NCBI GenBank assembly: GCA_903926465.1
Contig: CAIYJE010000195.1
Coordinates: 20,128-84,127, forward strand
Origin: an uncultured Planctomycetales bacterium
Lineage (GTDB): Bacteria; Planctomycetota; Planctomycetia; Isosphaerales; Isosphaeraceae
Length of the DNA stretch: 64,000 nucleotides
Direction: 5' to 3'
Position numbers and translations under genes: made by a program. Below, one piece after another: positions 29,701-37,933 of the stretch (position 1 is its first letter; each line of letters opens with the position of its first letter). The notes beneath the pieces are model-generated. The model did not search any database, was not told where the DNA came from, and worked only from the letters and a program-made list of their open reading frames with translations.

Positions 29701-30633
29701 CTCGGCCAGCCAGGCCGAGAGCGAGCGCACCAGCGACGGGCCGGAGCCGGTGAAGTTGGGGCCAACCACCCGCACTGGCGGGCCGGTTTTCTCTGGCTGC
29801 AGCTTCCAGGCGCGGATTGCGATATCCAGGCAGTTGTGCAGCATGACCGTGTTCACACCCCTGACCGGCGTTTCCGCCACCAGCAGCAGCACGATCAGGT
29901 CATTGGAATCGGTCAGGCCGGTCGTGGTGCTAGGCTCGGCGTTGGGGTCTGGCGGGCGCAGCTTGCGCAACAAGATCAGCCCGGGCGCCCTGAGGTCGTC
30001 GTCTTCAGCGCTGTTATAAACCATCTCGCCGGTCTCGGTGCGCTTCTTGGCCTTGGCGGTGTCGGCATTGGTGCGCGTGCGGTGCCAGTGATCGAGGTCG
30101 TGCGAGTCCAGCACATAACCACCGCGCCGGAACGCCAGCAGCATGGACGTGAGTGCCTGGTCATAGCGGTAGGCCGAACCGGAGCGCACGGGGTCTGGGA
30201 CGAGCGCGACCATGAACCGCATCCGGTCTTGACCATCGGCGCCACTGAGCAGGTACTCAACATGCCGCTTGGCGCTGCTGAGCAGGCGTTTCCCCTGGTC
30301 CGGGGTTCGCGCCAATCGTGGGGCCTGGAACCGGTCCAGCACTTCGAGCATGGGTAGCAGCTTGTCGTCGTCCTGAGCGGCCCAGTGCTGCTGAACCAGC
30401 TTGGCACCATTGAAGGCCTGCGGATCCTCGCCCGAGCTATCGCTACTCTCGGCCGCCGCGGCCGCAGTTGCGGACCCAGGGGCAGACCTGGGCGCCGAGG
30501 CTCCCTGCTTGCCAGGCATGGCCACCACGCCCATCATCGCCATGGCCGATAACACCAGCGCCGAGAGCGACGCCTTGCCACCGCCACCGCCACTACCGCC
30601 GCCGCCGCTGGTACCCGATTCCTCGCTGCTCAT
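26794..30633 (-). CDS. Large unrecognised membrane protein (about 1279 residues)
   Basis: The ATG at 30633 follows GGGAAAGGG; the frame also has an ATG 14 codons earlier. The N-terminus is Gly-rich, followed by one hydrophobic helix (ASLSALVLSAMAMMGVVAM). A long soluble part (~60-760) has alternating alpha/beta patterning. One segment there (RGIRFAIFSATDVRDYLF, then REHCPNVQLATLSNDEAL) recalls ligand-binding or Rossmann-like folds but is not enough to name a family. From ~770 there are several membrane spans (LLPLVLALIALVCFFVAY and others), a soluble helical stretch (~1000-1160) and two or three final spans. It is probably an inner-membrane protein with a large extra-membrane domain. It stands alone and I do not recognise the family. 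Confidence 0.7.
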   Translation of the reverse strand: MSSEESGTSGGGGSGGGGGKASLSALVLSAMAMMGVVAMPGKQGASAPRSAPGSATAAAAAESSDSSGEDPQAFNGAKLVQQHWAAQDDDKLLPMLEVLDRFQAPRLARTPDQGKRLLSSAKRHVEYLLSGADGQDRMRFMVALVPDPVRSGSAYRYDQALTSMLLAFRRGGYVLDSHDLDHWHRTRTNADTAKAKKRTETGEMVYNSAEDDDLRAPGLILLRKLRPPDPNAEPSTTTGLTDSNDLIVLLLVAETPVRGVNTVMLHNCLDIAIRAWKLQPEKTGPPVRVVGPNFTGSGPSLVRSLSAWLAEFKQQNPDGLPDLESGSALISWVNGAAVAIDHGRMMEQFDTLVPGAVTFRATTDSSPELNRALLEYLITIKPLVGGDGLAYLTEETTGFGEASSKAFKAKGSVKSRRLSSKRLAAPPTASAESSPAADKTQNLKSLEKHFAIYRYTFPAHISEIRKRYQSQEQADQATVKLGDQDLKVKPSERLQFSNDGVDSPEFLASESPGMMAAYDELRLLRMVQDINRRGIRFAIFSATDVRDYLFLASFFREHCPNVQLATLSNDEALTHHEHISSLRGVIVASSYPLWLKDQDIDWSPMPGAQGAKLDGASLPDLRVQTLPMNASFALYNAALVHLIESEPDQDLADFLGSGFISASWPGSGGQDTVSPIWLSVVGYKGFEPLMLERPAQAQVQGEAGSPQGAELGRGVAGSFRDSAGRLAMGSLLHERARLKAEAKQPDASSTVAAFPLVGKDDADLAWSRYLRWASGTTPLLPLVLALIALVCFFVAYQRSHGVHHDLVHAWPLAEPGRRAREDVDLELERELSDRKNDLLGGALPWLRGVGSLLFGLGLLALLGGLWRGGQDWLVGVGDPRLEGYLQWLGRPLLQSTLLVWVLALVLVSRLNRLPGLNRLLAGVKTFRQPHEAGSKRSHKRSQAVLVLMLVLLVQVTAFVVLRMSTIEPDDLWSRITLPVAVLVLFVLLLLESAWLLEMWRRYQRFALALLDMPFGQAIDRLPRPLAARFGGYLQALIGDDETNVNPQIQHFRRVLDKAIEESRAEPDPDHPTDPLLVQAKQMLQNLTLGRQGKNGFSNLELCHAMVPALRPLWQQWEQHEADLLTTATRQAGVASGSDAELSRGEKAVRLAEDFLTFHLVRHADRVLDLVWNMVVLVMVTALLLMASCNSYPFQPTGQLSQWMMVVVLASTVPIILVLVGMQKDPLISRVKKTPFGGSIWNLEFLSKLMTYVAPVLALLATLLYGFYDTLLVILGPFLH

Positions 30634-30780
30634 CGCCGACCCTTTCCCACGCCAGCACTGGAACGACCTGAGCACCTAGCATTCAGGAAAACCGGGGTCT
30701 GTCAATGCAGAGCGAGCGCTTGCCGTGAACGCATGCCTAGAACGAGATCCGTGGCGTGGCAGTTTGGGGAAACCAGGGAA

Positions 30781-30804
30781 ATGGACGGAATGGACCCGAT
30801 GGAC
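30781..30804. repeat. Dispersed repeat family 1, arm fragment
   Basis: ATGGACGGAATGGAC followed by CCGATGGAC, the left-arm sequence of the family. No matching right arm is nearby, so this is a partial copy. Confidence 0.55.
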
Positions 30805-30861
30805 GACGCCTTTTCAGGAATCCTTTCTCTTGCCCAGCACGGCTTGGCTTTGAATAGACAA

Positions 30862-30898
30862 CCGCCGGGGGTTTCCTCGAACAGGAAATGCCCGGCGG
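30862..30898. terminator. Strong hairpin downstream of the secreted GH-like gene
   Basis: CCGCCGGG plus TTTCCT pairs with AGGAAA plus CCCGGCGG around a short CGAAC loop, with one or two unpaired bases in the stem. It is about 390 bp past the stop of the minus-strand gene at 31292 and 230 bp upstream of the large membrane protein gene. It may separate these two transcripts. Confidence 0.55.
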
Positions 30899-31291
30899 CT
30901 CAGATTCTCAGCTCTCCCCTAAAAGCTCACGTGCCTTCCTCTGAAAAAAACCAAGGCTATTTCCACGGTTATGGAATTCAAGTGAATGCCGATCTTGATT
31001 TCAGCCATAGCTGTGGCCTGGTAGAACGATATTCATGGATTTGGCAGGCGTGGGAAGCGGTGTCTGGATCTCAGAACCAATGGAAATGCCGCGCCGTCCG
31101 ATTTGCAGCCTGCTGCTTTTTCTGGCGACTTCCGTCGAAGCAGAGGCCCTGAAAGAGGCGGCCTCTGAGTCCGAAGTCTTGTTTAAAAAAGATGTCGCAC
31201 TTACTCAACATTTCCGGAACCAGCAGCTTTGGTATTCCGGCATCTTTGCAACCGTCTCCCCTGTTCTCTTCATGCGCTTTTCCGGGGCCGT

Positions 31292-32923
31292 TCACGGCTC
31301 GATACCGGTCAAGTCCCGCACCGCCTGCCACTTGGGGGTATCCAGGTTGACGATATCCTCGCTCAGGCCCCAGCAGCCGAACCGGCTGTAGGTTGAGCAG
31401 TGGGAGAAGATCATGTACAGGTCGCCACCGCGTTCGAACCAGTTGCCGCGGGCATCGTGCAGTAACAGTTCGCGCATCCGGGGGCTGCGGTTGGCCAGAA
31501 TCCGGTTGGCCACATTGTCGGTCTTGCCGCCGCCCACATCGGGGCCCACCTCGTACTGGCAGTGCTTCAGGCCGTGCTGATCGGCAATCGCCTGGATTTC
31601 GGTCCGGAACTTGAGGTTGTCATCGCTGCTGGCGCGCATGGCGTCAATGAGCTGGTCGGGCGAGGCGTTCAGGCCGGCCTTCTCGATGTTGAAGTAGGCC
31701 GCGCCGGCGATGCCGTAAAAATGATCGGCGGGCGGTCCGTAGGTCTTGGCCACCCAGTCCAGCACCTCACCGTAATAGGGGCCCGGAAAGATCACCCACG
31801 AGGCATAGATGGGCCGAACCCGGCGCGCCCCGGCTGGCCCAAACGTGTTGCGAAACGTCTGGCCAATCTTCACCACCCGCTGGGCATGCCTGCGCCTGGC
31901 CCAGGTTTCTTCATCGCTCGAACCATCGGCGTTCAGCAGGCTGCCACCCTGTTTCACCGCGTCAATGGCCGCCAGCTTGTTGTAGATGTACTGGGGGAAC
32001 CCAAAGTTCCAGACCTCGTTGGAGTGCTCGATGTAGACCGCCAGATTGGAGTCCAGTTTTTCATGCAGAAACCGGGCCAGCTCGGCCACATACGCATCGG
32101 TGGCCGCCACCGGCACGTTGATCCAGAGGTCTTTGTGGGTCTGGTTGGCCAGCGCCACCAGGTATTCCCAGGCCACGCCGTAGGTGGTACCCGTGCTGAC
32201 CTGAGTGGCATCCTCTGGTAGACGACGGGCCGACCACTCCAGGGCATGGTGTCCGGCATCCCCGTAAAAACCAGGCTGGTGGTTGGTGTCTAGCCAGTCC
32301 ATGGCCCGGAGCACGGCAAACGGCTTCAGCGATTTCAGGAACTCCCGTGTGAAGATTTCCTGGGTCTCCAGAGCATAGCCAGGACGTAACACGCGTAAGG
32401 TGGTGATCCCCGTGCCCAGGGCACTTTGTGGAGTTTTTTTGGAGTCCAGGAACGAGACAACCAGAATTCCACTTGCTTGGCCCACCACAATCTGGCCAGT
32501 GGTGGTATTGGAGTTGGCATTGTAGTGCACGTTTTCCAATCGGCAGCCTGGCCCTTCGCTAATCGTGAGCTCGGCTTGCCCCAGGAACGAGAACTGGTAG
32601 ACGCCGCTCCAGTCGGGCTGGAAGGCCTGAGGGTCGTCGATGGGCGGGGCCCAGGCAAACGCCGGCCGGATATCGAAGAGGACGGTGCTGGCATCCGAGG
32701 TGGGCCAGCCTGCCTGATCGATGGGGGCCGGCTCACCGGTGCCTGGCTTGGTCCAGGGACGCAAGGTTTTCGCCAGATCAACAAACGGGCGCGAGCGGGC
32801 GCCGTCGCCCAGGCCATCGAGTTCCACACCCAACCGGCTGGCGACCGGAGTTTGGGCCGAGACATCATCCTGAACAAAAACCACCAGAACCAGGCAAACC
32901 AGGGAAAAACGGCACCAGGCCAT
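31292..32923 (-). CDS. Secreted protein with GH-A-like (beta/alpha)8 fold
   Basis: 543 residues. AAAGGAG lies 7 nt before the ATG. The signal peptide (FSLVCLVLVVFV, cut near VSA-QT) is clear. Residues ~30-170 look like a beta-sandwich (GVYQFSFLGQAELTI). Residues ~180-530 look like a TIM-barrel: FAVLRAMDWLDTNHQPGFY, WINVPVAATDAYVAEL, and VYIEHSNEVWNFGF, where the Asn-Glu pair is typical of the acid/base residue of clan GH-A. Similar proteins are often called cellulose-binding, but activity is unproven. A second catalytic Glu may lie in HCQYEVGPD. It probably acts on external polysaccharide. Confidence 0.7.
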   Translation of the reverse strand: MAWCRFSLVCLVLVVFVQDDVSAQTPVASRLGVELDGLGDGARSRPFVDLAKTLRPWTKPGTGEPAPIDQAGWPTSDASTVLFDIRPAFAWAPPIDDPQAFQPDWSGVYQFSFLGQAELTISEGPGCRLENVHYNANSNTTTGQIVVGQASGILVVSFLDSKKTPQSALGTGITTLRVLRPGYALETQEIFTREFLKSLKPFAVLRAMDWLDTNHQPGFYGDAGHHALEWSARRLPEDATQVSTGTTYGVAWEYLVALANQTHKDLWINVPVAATDAYVAELARFLHEKLDSNLAVYIEHSNEVWNFGFPQYIYNKLAAIDAVKQGGSLLNADGSSDEETWARRRHAQRVVKIGQTFRNTFGPAGARRVRPIYASWVIFPGPYYGEVLDWVAKTYGPPADHFYGIAGAAYFNIEKAGLNASPDQLIDAMRASSDDNLKFRTEIQAIADQHGLKHCQYEVGPDVGGGKTDNVANRILANRSPRMRELLLHDARGNWFERGGDLYMIFSHCSTYSRFGCWGLSEDIVNLDTPKWQAVRDLTGIEP

Positions 32924-33063
32924 ACGTGAACTCCTTTGAAAGTCGGCCGGGGTTGCAGTGTCGACCGATTTGGGGACCGGTTTGGCTCAGGATTGAGACG
33001 ATTTGTGACCCTGATAGAGCAAGGTCCAAACGCATGAATCAAGCTATGGCTGCCACCAACGAG

Positions 33064-33090
33064 CACGGGCCCGGCAAAGCCGGGCCCGTG
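33064..33090 (-). terminator. Perfect GC-rich hairpin after the RNA helicase gene
   Basis: CACGGGCCCGGC, an AAA loop, GCCGGGCCCGTG: a perfect 12-bp stem about 37 nt past the helicase stop (minus strand). No T-run is evident, but stem strength makes it a good terminator or RNA-stabilising element. Confidence 0.7.
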
Positions 33091-33126
33091 ACACGTTCAA
33101 CAGTTTACGAATCCGCGCGGCCGCGG

Positions 33127-34968
33127 TCAGTCTTTACTCGTATCATCGGCGCGACGCACGCGAACCTTCTTGCCCTTGAGCTTGCTGGTCTTGAAGACAT
33201 TCAGCACCTGATCGACGGCCGATTCAGGAACCTCGACCAGGGAGAAGTTGTCGGCAATTTCGATGGCGCCAATACTCCGGCCCGGGATATCGGCCTCGCC
33301 GGCAATGGCGCCCACCAGATCTTGAGGCCGCACACCGGCAGCTCGCCCGGCACCAATGCGAAGCTGGATCATCGGCCCAGACGGAGGGGCGCCGCCGCCG
33401 CCGCCACCACCACCGTTGCTAGGTCCTCGGCGTTCGCCGGGCCCGCTCGGCCGACCACCACCGCAACGGTCTGCGCGGGGGCCCCGGCCCGAAGGAGGAC
33501 CACCGCCACCCATCCGACCCCGTGGCCCTGGCCCACCAGGCCCTGGGCCGCGGTCGTCCCGGCCCCCCGAGCGGCGGCCGCCTGGAGCCTTGTCGAACAC
33601 CGGGACCTCAGGAATCTCTTGCTCCTGGTCGAGGTCGCCACCTTCCCCCTTGTGGGCCAGCTTGATGGCGGCCATGGCAATTTCCATGATGTCAAAGTCA
33701 TTGGCCAATGACTCGACCACCACCCGGAAGTGCTCAAGGTCGCCACCGCTAATGGCTTCACGCACAGATTCGCGGGTCAGTTCCAGACGGCGGGCATGAA
33801 GATCGGCCACCGAGGGAACCCGCTCGACCTTGATCTTTTGCTTGGTGGCCTGCTCAATGCCGCGCAGCTGGCGGTACTCGCGAGGCTCGGCCAGGGTGAT
33901 TGCCACCCCTTCACGACCCGCACGGCCCACCCGGCCAATGCGGTGCACGTACGACTCGGGCTCGGACGGCACGTCATAGTTCACCACGTGCGAGAGCTGG
34001 GCAATGTCCAGACCGCGGGCCGCCACATCGGTGGCGATCAGCAGGTCGACCGTGCCGCCCCTGAACTTCTTCATCACCCGGTCACGCTGTTCCTGAGACA
34101 TACCACCGTGCAGGGCCTCGGCATGGTAGCCACGGCCGTTCATGGCTTCGGCCAGGTCATCGACCTCGGTGCGGGTGCGGCAGAAGATCAGGGCCGAGGT
34201 GGGGTTTTCCACATCCAGCACCCGGCCCAACGTTGCCAGTTTGTGCATGCGGGAGACAATGTAGGCAACCTGCTTGACCTTGGGCAGAGAATCGGCCGAG
34301 GTCTTCTCGCGGCCCACCTGGATGGTGAGCGGGTCAGTGAGGTGGCGGCGGGCAATGGCGGCAATCCGGGGCGGCATCGTGGCCGAAAACAGCAGGGTCT
34401 GGCGAGTGCGGGGGGTATCTTTGAGGATCGTTTCGATATCCTCGGCAAACCCCATGTCCAGCATCTCGTCGGCTTCGTCAAGCACCACAATGGCCAGATT
34501 GTCCAGCCGCAGCGTGCCACGCCGCAAATGGTCAAGGGCCCGGCCGGGGGTGGCCACCACCACATCCACACCCCGTTCCAGGGCGCGAAGCTGTGGGCCA
34601 TAGCCCTGGCCACCATAAATCGGTAGCACACTGGTCCCCAGGGCCCGACCGTACTTGTGAACCGCCGTGGCCACTTGCATGGCCAGTTCACGGGTCGGAA
34701 CCAGAATCAACGCAGAAGGCTGGCCGGCGTTTCTCCCAAGTGCACTGATGCGGTGCAAGAGCGGGAGGGCGAAGGCAGCCGTTTTACCGGTACCCGTGGC
34801 GGCCTGGCCGACCAGGTCACGCCCCTCCAGCAAAGGTGGAATCGCCGAACGCTGGATCGGGGTGGGCTCTTCGTAGCCCAACACCGCCAGGGTTTCCTGC
34901 AAGCGGGGGTCGAGACCGAGCTGATCAAAAAGAGTACGCTCGGCCGGGCCTGAATCCGCATCCGCCAT
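33127..34968 (-). CDS. DEAD-box ATP-dependent RNA helicase with DbpA-like C-terminal RNA-binding domain
   Basis: 613 residues. Q motif GYEEPTPIQ near 31-39, Walker A AATGTGKT at 56-63, PTREL at 91-95, DEAD at 164-167, SAT at 195-197, and motif VI HRIGRVGRAGREG in the second RecA domain. Residues ~450-530 are a Gly/Arg/Pro-rich linker (GGRRSGGRDDRGPGP and similar). The last ~80 residues (MIQLRIGAGRAAGVRPQDLV to the end) are the RNA-recognition fold found in DbpA/CsdA. It resembles CsdA/DeaD in order of domains, and would unwind structured RNA in ribosome assembly or cold adaptation. It is divergent from the MFS gene. Confidence 0.93.
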   Translation of the reverse strand: MADADSGPAERTLFDQLGLDPRLQETLAVLGYEEPTPIQRSAIPPLLEGRDLVGQAATGTGKTAAFALPLLHRISALGRNAGQPSALILVPTRELAMQVATAVHKYGRALGTSVLPIYGGQGYGPQLRALERGVDVVVATPGRALDHLRRGTLRLDNLAIVVLDEADEMLDMGFAEDIETILKDTPRTRQTLLFSATMPPRIAAIARRHLTDPLTIQVGREKTSADSLPKVKQVAYIVSRMHKLATLGRVLDVENPTSALIFCRTRTEVDDLAEAMNGRGYHAEALHGGMSQEQRDRVMKKFRGGTVDLLIATDVAARGLDIAQLSHVVNYDVPSEPESYVHRIGRVGRAGREGVAITLAEPREYRQLRGIEQATKQKIKVERVPSVADLHARRLELTRESVREAISGGDLEHFRVVVESLANDFDIMEIAMAAIKLAHKGEGGDLDQEQEIPEVPVFDKAPGGRRSGGRDDRGPGPGGPGPRGRMGGGGPPSGRGPRADRCGGGRPSGPGERRGPSNGGGGGGGGAPPSGPMIQLRIGAGRAAGVRPQDLVGAIAGEADIPGRSIGAIEIADNFSLVEVPESAVDQVLNVFKTSKLKGKKVRVRRADDTSKD

Positions 34969-35486
34969 AGAAAGGTCTCGCTCCCGGCGCCAAGATTGAT
35001 GGGTAGACCAGGGCGCACCGGCAGCCCCGAACCCGTCACTCAGACTGTTCAGCCGGCGATCCTCCGCCAGCCCATCCTCTTTCTAAGATAGCAGAAATTG
35101 GCAAACCTCGTCGCAAATCTATCGAACAGGATTGCCACCCTGGTCTCAAATTGACCTTTGCTAGAGAGCCGCCCGGCCCCTGGGGAAATCCTGGAAATTT
35201 CTCTGGAAAGGCCCAGGCAGGCCCCGTTTGCGCACCGGAATCGAACCTTGGTCCCCCCGCGCCGGCCAGCCACGCAAACCCGGCCCGAGCGGCTGGATCT
35301 GCGACCGCCGGCCAGCACCGTTGCGGCTTCCTGGGCAACGGGATGGGCCGCGCCCTTGTGACGGCTGGGCCTGTGTGCCATTCTGACAGATCGCATCCGA
35401 AAACACCCACCCATCGGGCCTGGGTCGGTCGTGCTCGTTTGGCCTGGCCCCGCATTCCGCTGTTCGCCCGGAGGCTTGATCCCGGT
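34969..35486. other. Divergent intergenic region with tRNA-like fragment
   Basis: About 520 bp between the helicase and the MFS gene. The MFS reading frame is open from 35151, but the first 112 codons have no membrane or domain pattern and overlap antisense frames. At 35226-35279 the minus strand shows a T-loop-like GGTTCGATTCC flanked by GTTTGCGT and GCGCAAAC, which can pair. No D-arm or anticodon arm fits between them, so it is not called a tRNA. Confidence 0.4.
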
Positions 35487-36866
35487 ATGTCTTCCAACGC
35501 CGCTCCCAATCAGGCGCTCGACCGGGCGATCCGGAAAGCCTACTGGCGCCTGATCCCCCTGCTCTTCATCTGCTACGTGATCGCCTACATCGACCGCGTC
35601 AACGTCAGCTTTGCCAAGCTGAACATGCAGACCGATCTCGCCGGCAACGGCTTCAGCGAGAGCGTGTTCGGCTTCGGCATGGGGATCTTCTTCCTGGGAT
35701 ACCTGCTGCTGGAAATTCCAGGCACCCTGCTCGTCGAACGCTGGAGCGCCCGCAAGTGGATCAGCCGGATCATGATCAGCTGGGGGTTCATTGCGGCCAT
35801 GACCGCCTTTGTACGCACCCCTTCCCAGTTTTATGGAATTCGCTTCCTGCTGGGGCTGGCCGAGGCCGGGTTCTTTCCGGGGATCATCGTGTACCTCACA
35901 CACTGGTTCCCCAGTCGCGACCGGACCCGGGCCCTGGCCCTGTTCCTGATCGCCTCACCCATCTCAGGCATGATCGGGCCACCCCTCTCCAACGTGTTAA
36001 TGGGGATCGGGGTCGGCGATCAACCCCGGTTGCTGGGCCTGGTGGGCTGGCAGTGGGTGTTCATTGCCTGGGGAATTCCAGCGGTGATCCTGGGCTTTGT
36101 GGTCCTGAAATTCCTGACCGACCGCCCCGGCCAGGCCGCCTGGCTAAGCGTTGAGGAACGGGCGGCCCTGGAAGCCGAGCTGGCGCGCGAGAAGGCCGAA
36201 CATCAGCTAGGCAGTGGCCACCTGACCATTAGCCAGGCCCTGACCAACCCCAAGATCTTGCTGCTGGCGCTGGCGTACTTCTTTGTGGTCACCGGCAATT
36301 ACGGCATCGAGCTGTACATGGCGTCGATCTTCAAAAGCTGGTACGGCCTTGAGGTCAAGAAGGTGGCCTGGCTGCTGGTGATCACCTCGGTGGGCTCGTT
36401 GATCGGCCAGATCTTGATTGGCTGGAATTCGGACCGAACCCTGGAGCGGCGCTGGCACGCCTCGTTACCCATTCTGATGGGGGCCGCGGCCCTGGCGCTG
36501 GCACCGTTTAGCAAGGGGAATCTCTGGCTCTCGGTGGCCCTGTTCACCCTGACCATGACCGGGGTCAAGGCGTACTTGCCGGCGTTCTGGGCTCTGCCCA
36601 GCCTGTTGATGACCGCCTCGGCCGCCGCCGCCAGCATCGGCCTGATCAACTCGTTCGGCAACCTGGGCGGCTGGGTTGGCCCCTCGGTGGTGGGGGCCAT
36701 CAAGCAGTACGCCGACCAGCACCTGCAAGGGGACGTCGGCTACAGCATTGGCCTCTGGTTCCTGGCCGCCTCCATGGTGGTGGCCGCCATCATGATCATC
36801 CGTCTGGGGATCGGCAAGCAGGCCAGCGGAACCAAGGCGGCGGGCGCCAAAGCGGTCGATTTCTGA
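35487..36866 (+). CDS. MFS transporter, anion:cation symporter type
   Basis: 459 residues from the ATG at 35487; GGAGG lies 12 nt upstream. About twelve spans are visible. RLIPLLFICYVIAYIDRVNVSFA is the hallmark first span of the ACS family (sugar acids, tartrate, hydroxyphenylacetate and similar carboxylates). The loop after span 2 and ARKWISRIMISWG, then GIRFLLGLAEAGFFPG, fit the same family. The central cytoplasmic loop (~ERAALEAELAREK) is usual. It probably imports an organic anion with protons. There are no catabolic neighbours to show which one. A perfect hairpin follows at 36988. Confidence 0.88.
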   Translation: MSSNAAPNQALDRAIRKAYWRLIPLLFICYVIAYIDRVNVSFAKLNMQTDLAGNGFSESVFGFGMGIFFLGYLLLEIPGTLLVERWSARKWISRIMISWGFIAAMTAFVRTPSQFYGIRFLLGLAEAGFFPGIIVYLTHWFPSRDRTRALALFLIASPISGMIGPPLSNVLMGIGVGDQPRLLGLVGWQWVFIAWGIPAVILGFVVLKFLTDRPGQAAWLSVEERAALEAELAREKAEHQLGSGHLTISQALTNPKILLLALAYFFVVTGNYGIELYMASIFKSWYGLEVKKVAWLLVITSVGSLIGQILIGWNSDRTLERRWHASLPILMGAAALALAPFSKGNLWLSVALFTLTMTGVKAYLPAFWALPSLLMTASAAAASIGLINSFGNLGGWVGPSVVGAIKQYADQHLQGDVGYSIGLWFLAASMVVAAIMIIRLGIGKQASGTKAAGAKAVDF

Positions 36867-36987
36867 CGCCAAGGGAAGCGCAAGGCCACCGGCCACTGGC
36901 CGCGCAACCGTAACCCCGGATCTCCCTGGGGCCTGCAACCGCGCCGAGTTTCCACCCGGACCAGCTCCGAGTCCCGCCGAAGGGGTT

Positions 36988-37024
36988 CCCACCCCGGGCC
37001 CTCCAGAGCTGGACCCGGGGTGGG
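36988..37024 (+). terminator. Perfect hairpin terminator of the MFS gene
   Basis: CCCACCCCGGG pairs exactly with CCCGGGGTGGG (11 bp); the loop contains a further TCCAG/CTGGA pairing. It is 121 nt after the MFS stop codon. It lacks a T-run. Confidence 0.7.
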
Positions 37025-37469
37025 TGCGCGTTGCTGCAGTCTGAGCCAGCGACCGCCTGCGCAGATCCCCCGCCGATGCGCTGAATGATCGCGGTTCACA
37101 ATTGGGTTGCCCCTGGGGGAGGGGACAGCCGCCCCCGTCAGTGGAGGGGGCGGGGCGGCTTGGGAATCGCCCCAGGGCCCGGTTCCGCCACGCCCCACAC
37201 AATCCCGAAGATCCCAGCCACCGGCCCTCCCCCTGGGCCGTCCCCGCGCGCCAATTCTCACGAAACCGGATGGGCCGGCGCCTCCTTGAACCCAACCGCA
37301 GGGCCCCATCCCCGCGCGTCCGGCCCCCCTTCACGAGCCGGTCTGAGCCCCCGCTGCCCCACCGAGCACGGCTCTCTACCGGACCTGGGGCTGAAAATTT
37401 CTTGAATGTTTCTCCCCCTCGGCCCGGAAAGGTCTGCGGCTTATACCGGTTTTCCGGCCCCCCAGACCC

Positions 37470-37800
37470 TGTTGATAACCTGTTGATAACTCGTGCACGG
37501 ACGGTTGTTGAAAACGTAACTCTCCACAGCCGTTCTCCACCAAGTGTCGGGCCATGATCGGCGATAGACCACTCTCCACCGCCGGCTGCGCATCCTGCCA
37601 ACACGGTTATCCACAGTTTGAGACCGGGGTTATTGCGACCTAACCTCTAGTGCTATCAAAAGATCGGCCAGGCCCGCCAACCCTTATCAACACCGCACGC
37701 TTGCTCTACTACTTCTGTTACGTTTTTTAAGTGAGAAACGAAAAGATATAAGCTCAGATGGTTTTACGCTTAGCTTAGTTTACGCGATGATGCCTGGAGT
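37470..37800. other. Probable chromosomal replication origin (oriC)
   Basis: Five DnaA-box-like 9-mers lie in 223 bp: TTATCAACA on the minus strand at 37470-37478 and 37481-37489, TTTTCAACA on the minus strand at 37506-37514, a perfect TTATCCACA at 37607-37615 (+) and TTATCAACA at 37684-37692 (+). The left boxes point one way and the right boxes the other. An AT-rich stretch follows (about 37712-37790, with TTTTTTAAG and AAAAGATATAAG), suitable as the unwinding element. The beta-clamp gene dnaN starts about 130 bp further on. Origins next to dnaN are common; dnaA itself is not in this window. Confidence 0.75.
37607..37615 (+). promoter_or_regulatory. Perfect consensus DnaA box
   Basis: TTATCCACA, identical to the high-affinity DnaA binding site of many bacteria. 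It is the central box of the proposed origin. Confidence 0.75.
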
Positions 37801-37933
37801 AACCTTGGCCGGGGGTCGGTGGCTGTGAGGATCAGCCAGGGTGTGATACTGTGGGACCCCTTGACTGGAGTGGACGCAAATCGGCCGACAAATGTGAGGT
37901 CGGTCCGGGCTCTTTGCCGGAGGGGATGGGCGC

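Larger units (their letters stand above)
30634..31291. other. Intergenic region with repeat fragment and hairpin
   Basis: About 660 bp between two minus-strand genes. It contains a piece of dispersed repeat family 1 (30781-30804) and a strong hairpin (30862-30898). Plus-strand frames across 30733-31391 have no domain and overlap the end of the next gene, so I treat them as non-coding. Confidence 0.45.
36867..37933. other. Long intergenic region holding a terminator and the probable oriC
   Basis: 1067 bp. The left half (to about 37440) is very GC-rich, with overlapping frames on both strands that show no domains. The right half drops in GC and carries DnaA-box-like 9-mers and an AT-rich stretch. 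GGAGGGG just before 37934 is the ribosome site of dnaN. Confidence 0.6.

Noticed and set aside
35222..35285. tRNA gene on the minus strand
   Set aside because: Only a T-loop-like sequence and a possible acceptor stem fit; the T-stem pairs poorly and there is no D-arm or anticodon arm.
36465..37604. Minus-strand frame of 379 codons across the MFS end and the origin region
   Set aside because: It is antisense to the MFS gene in part, very rich in Gly/Pro/Arg, and crosses the hairpin and DnaA boxes.
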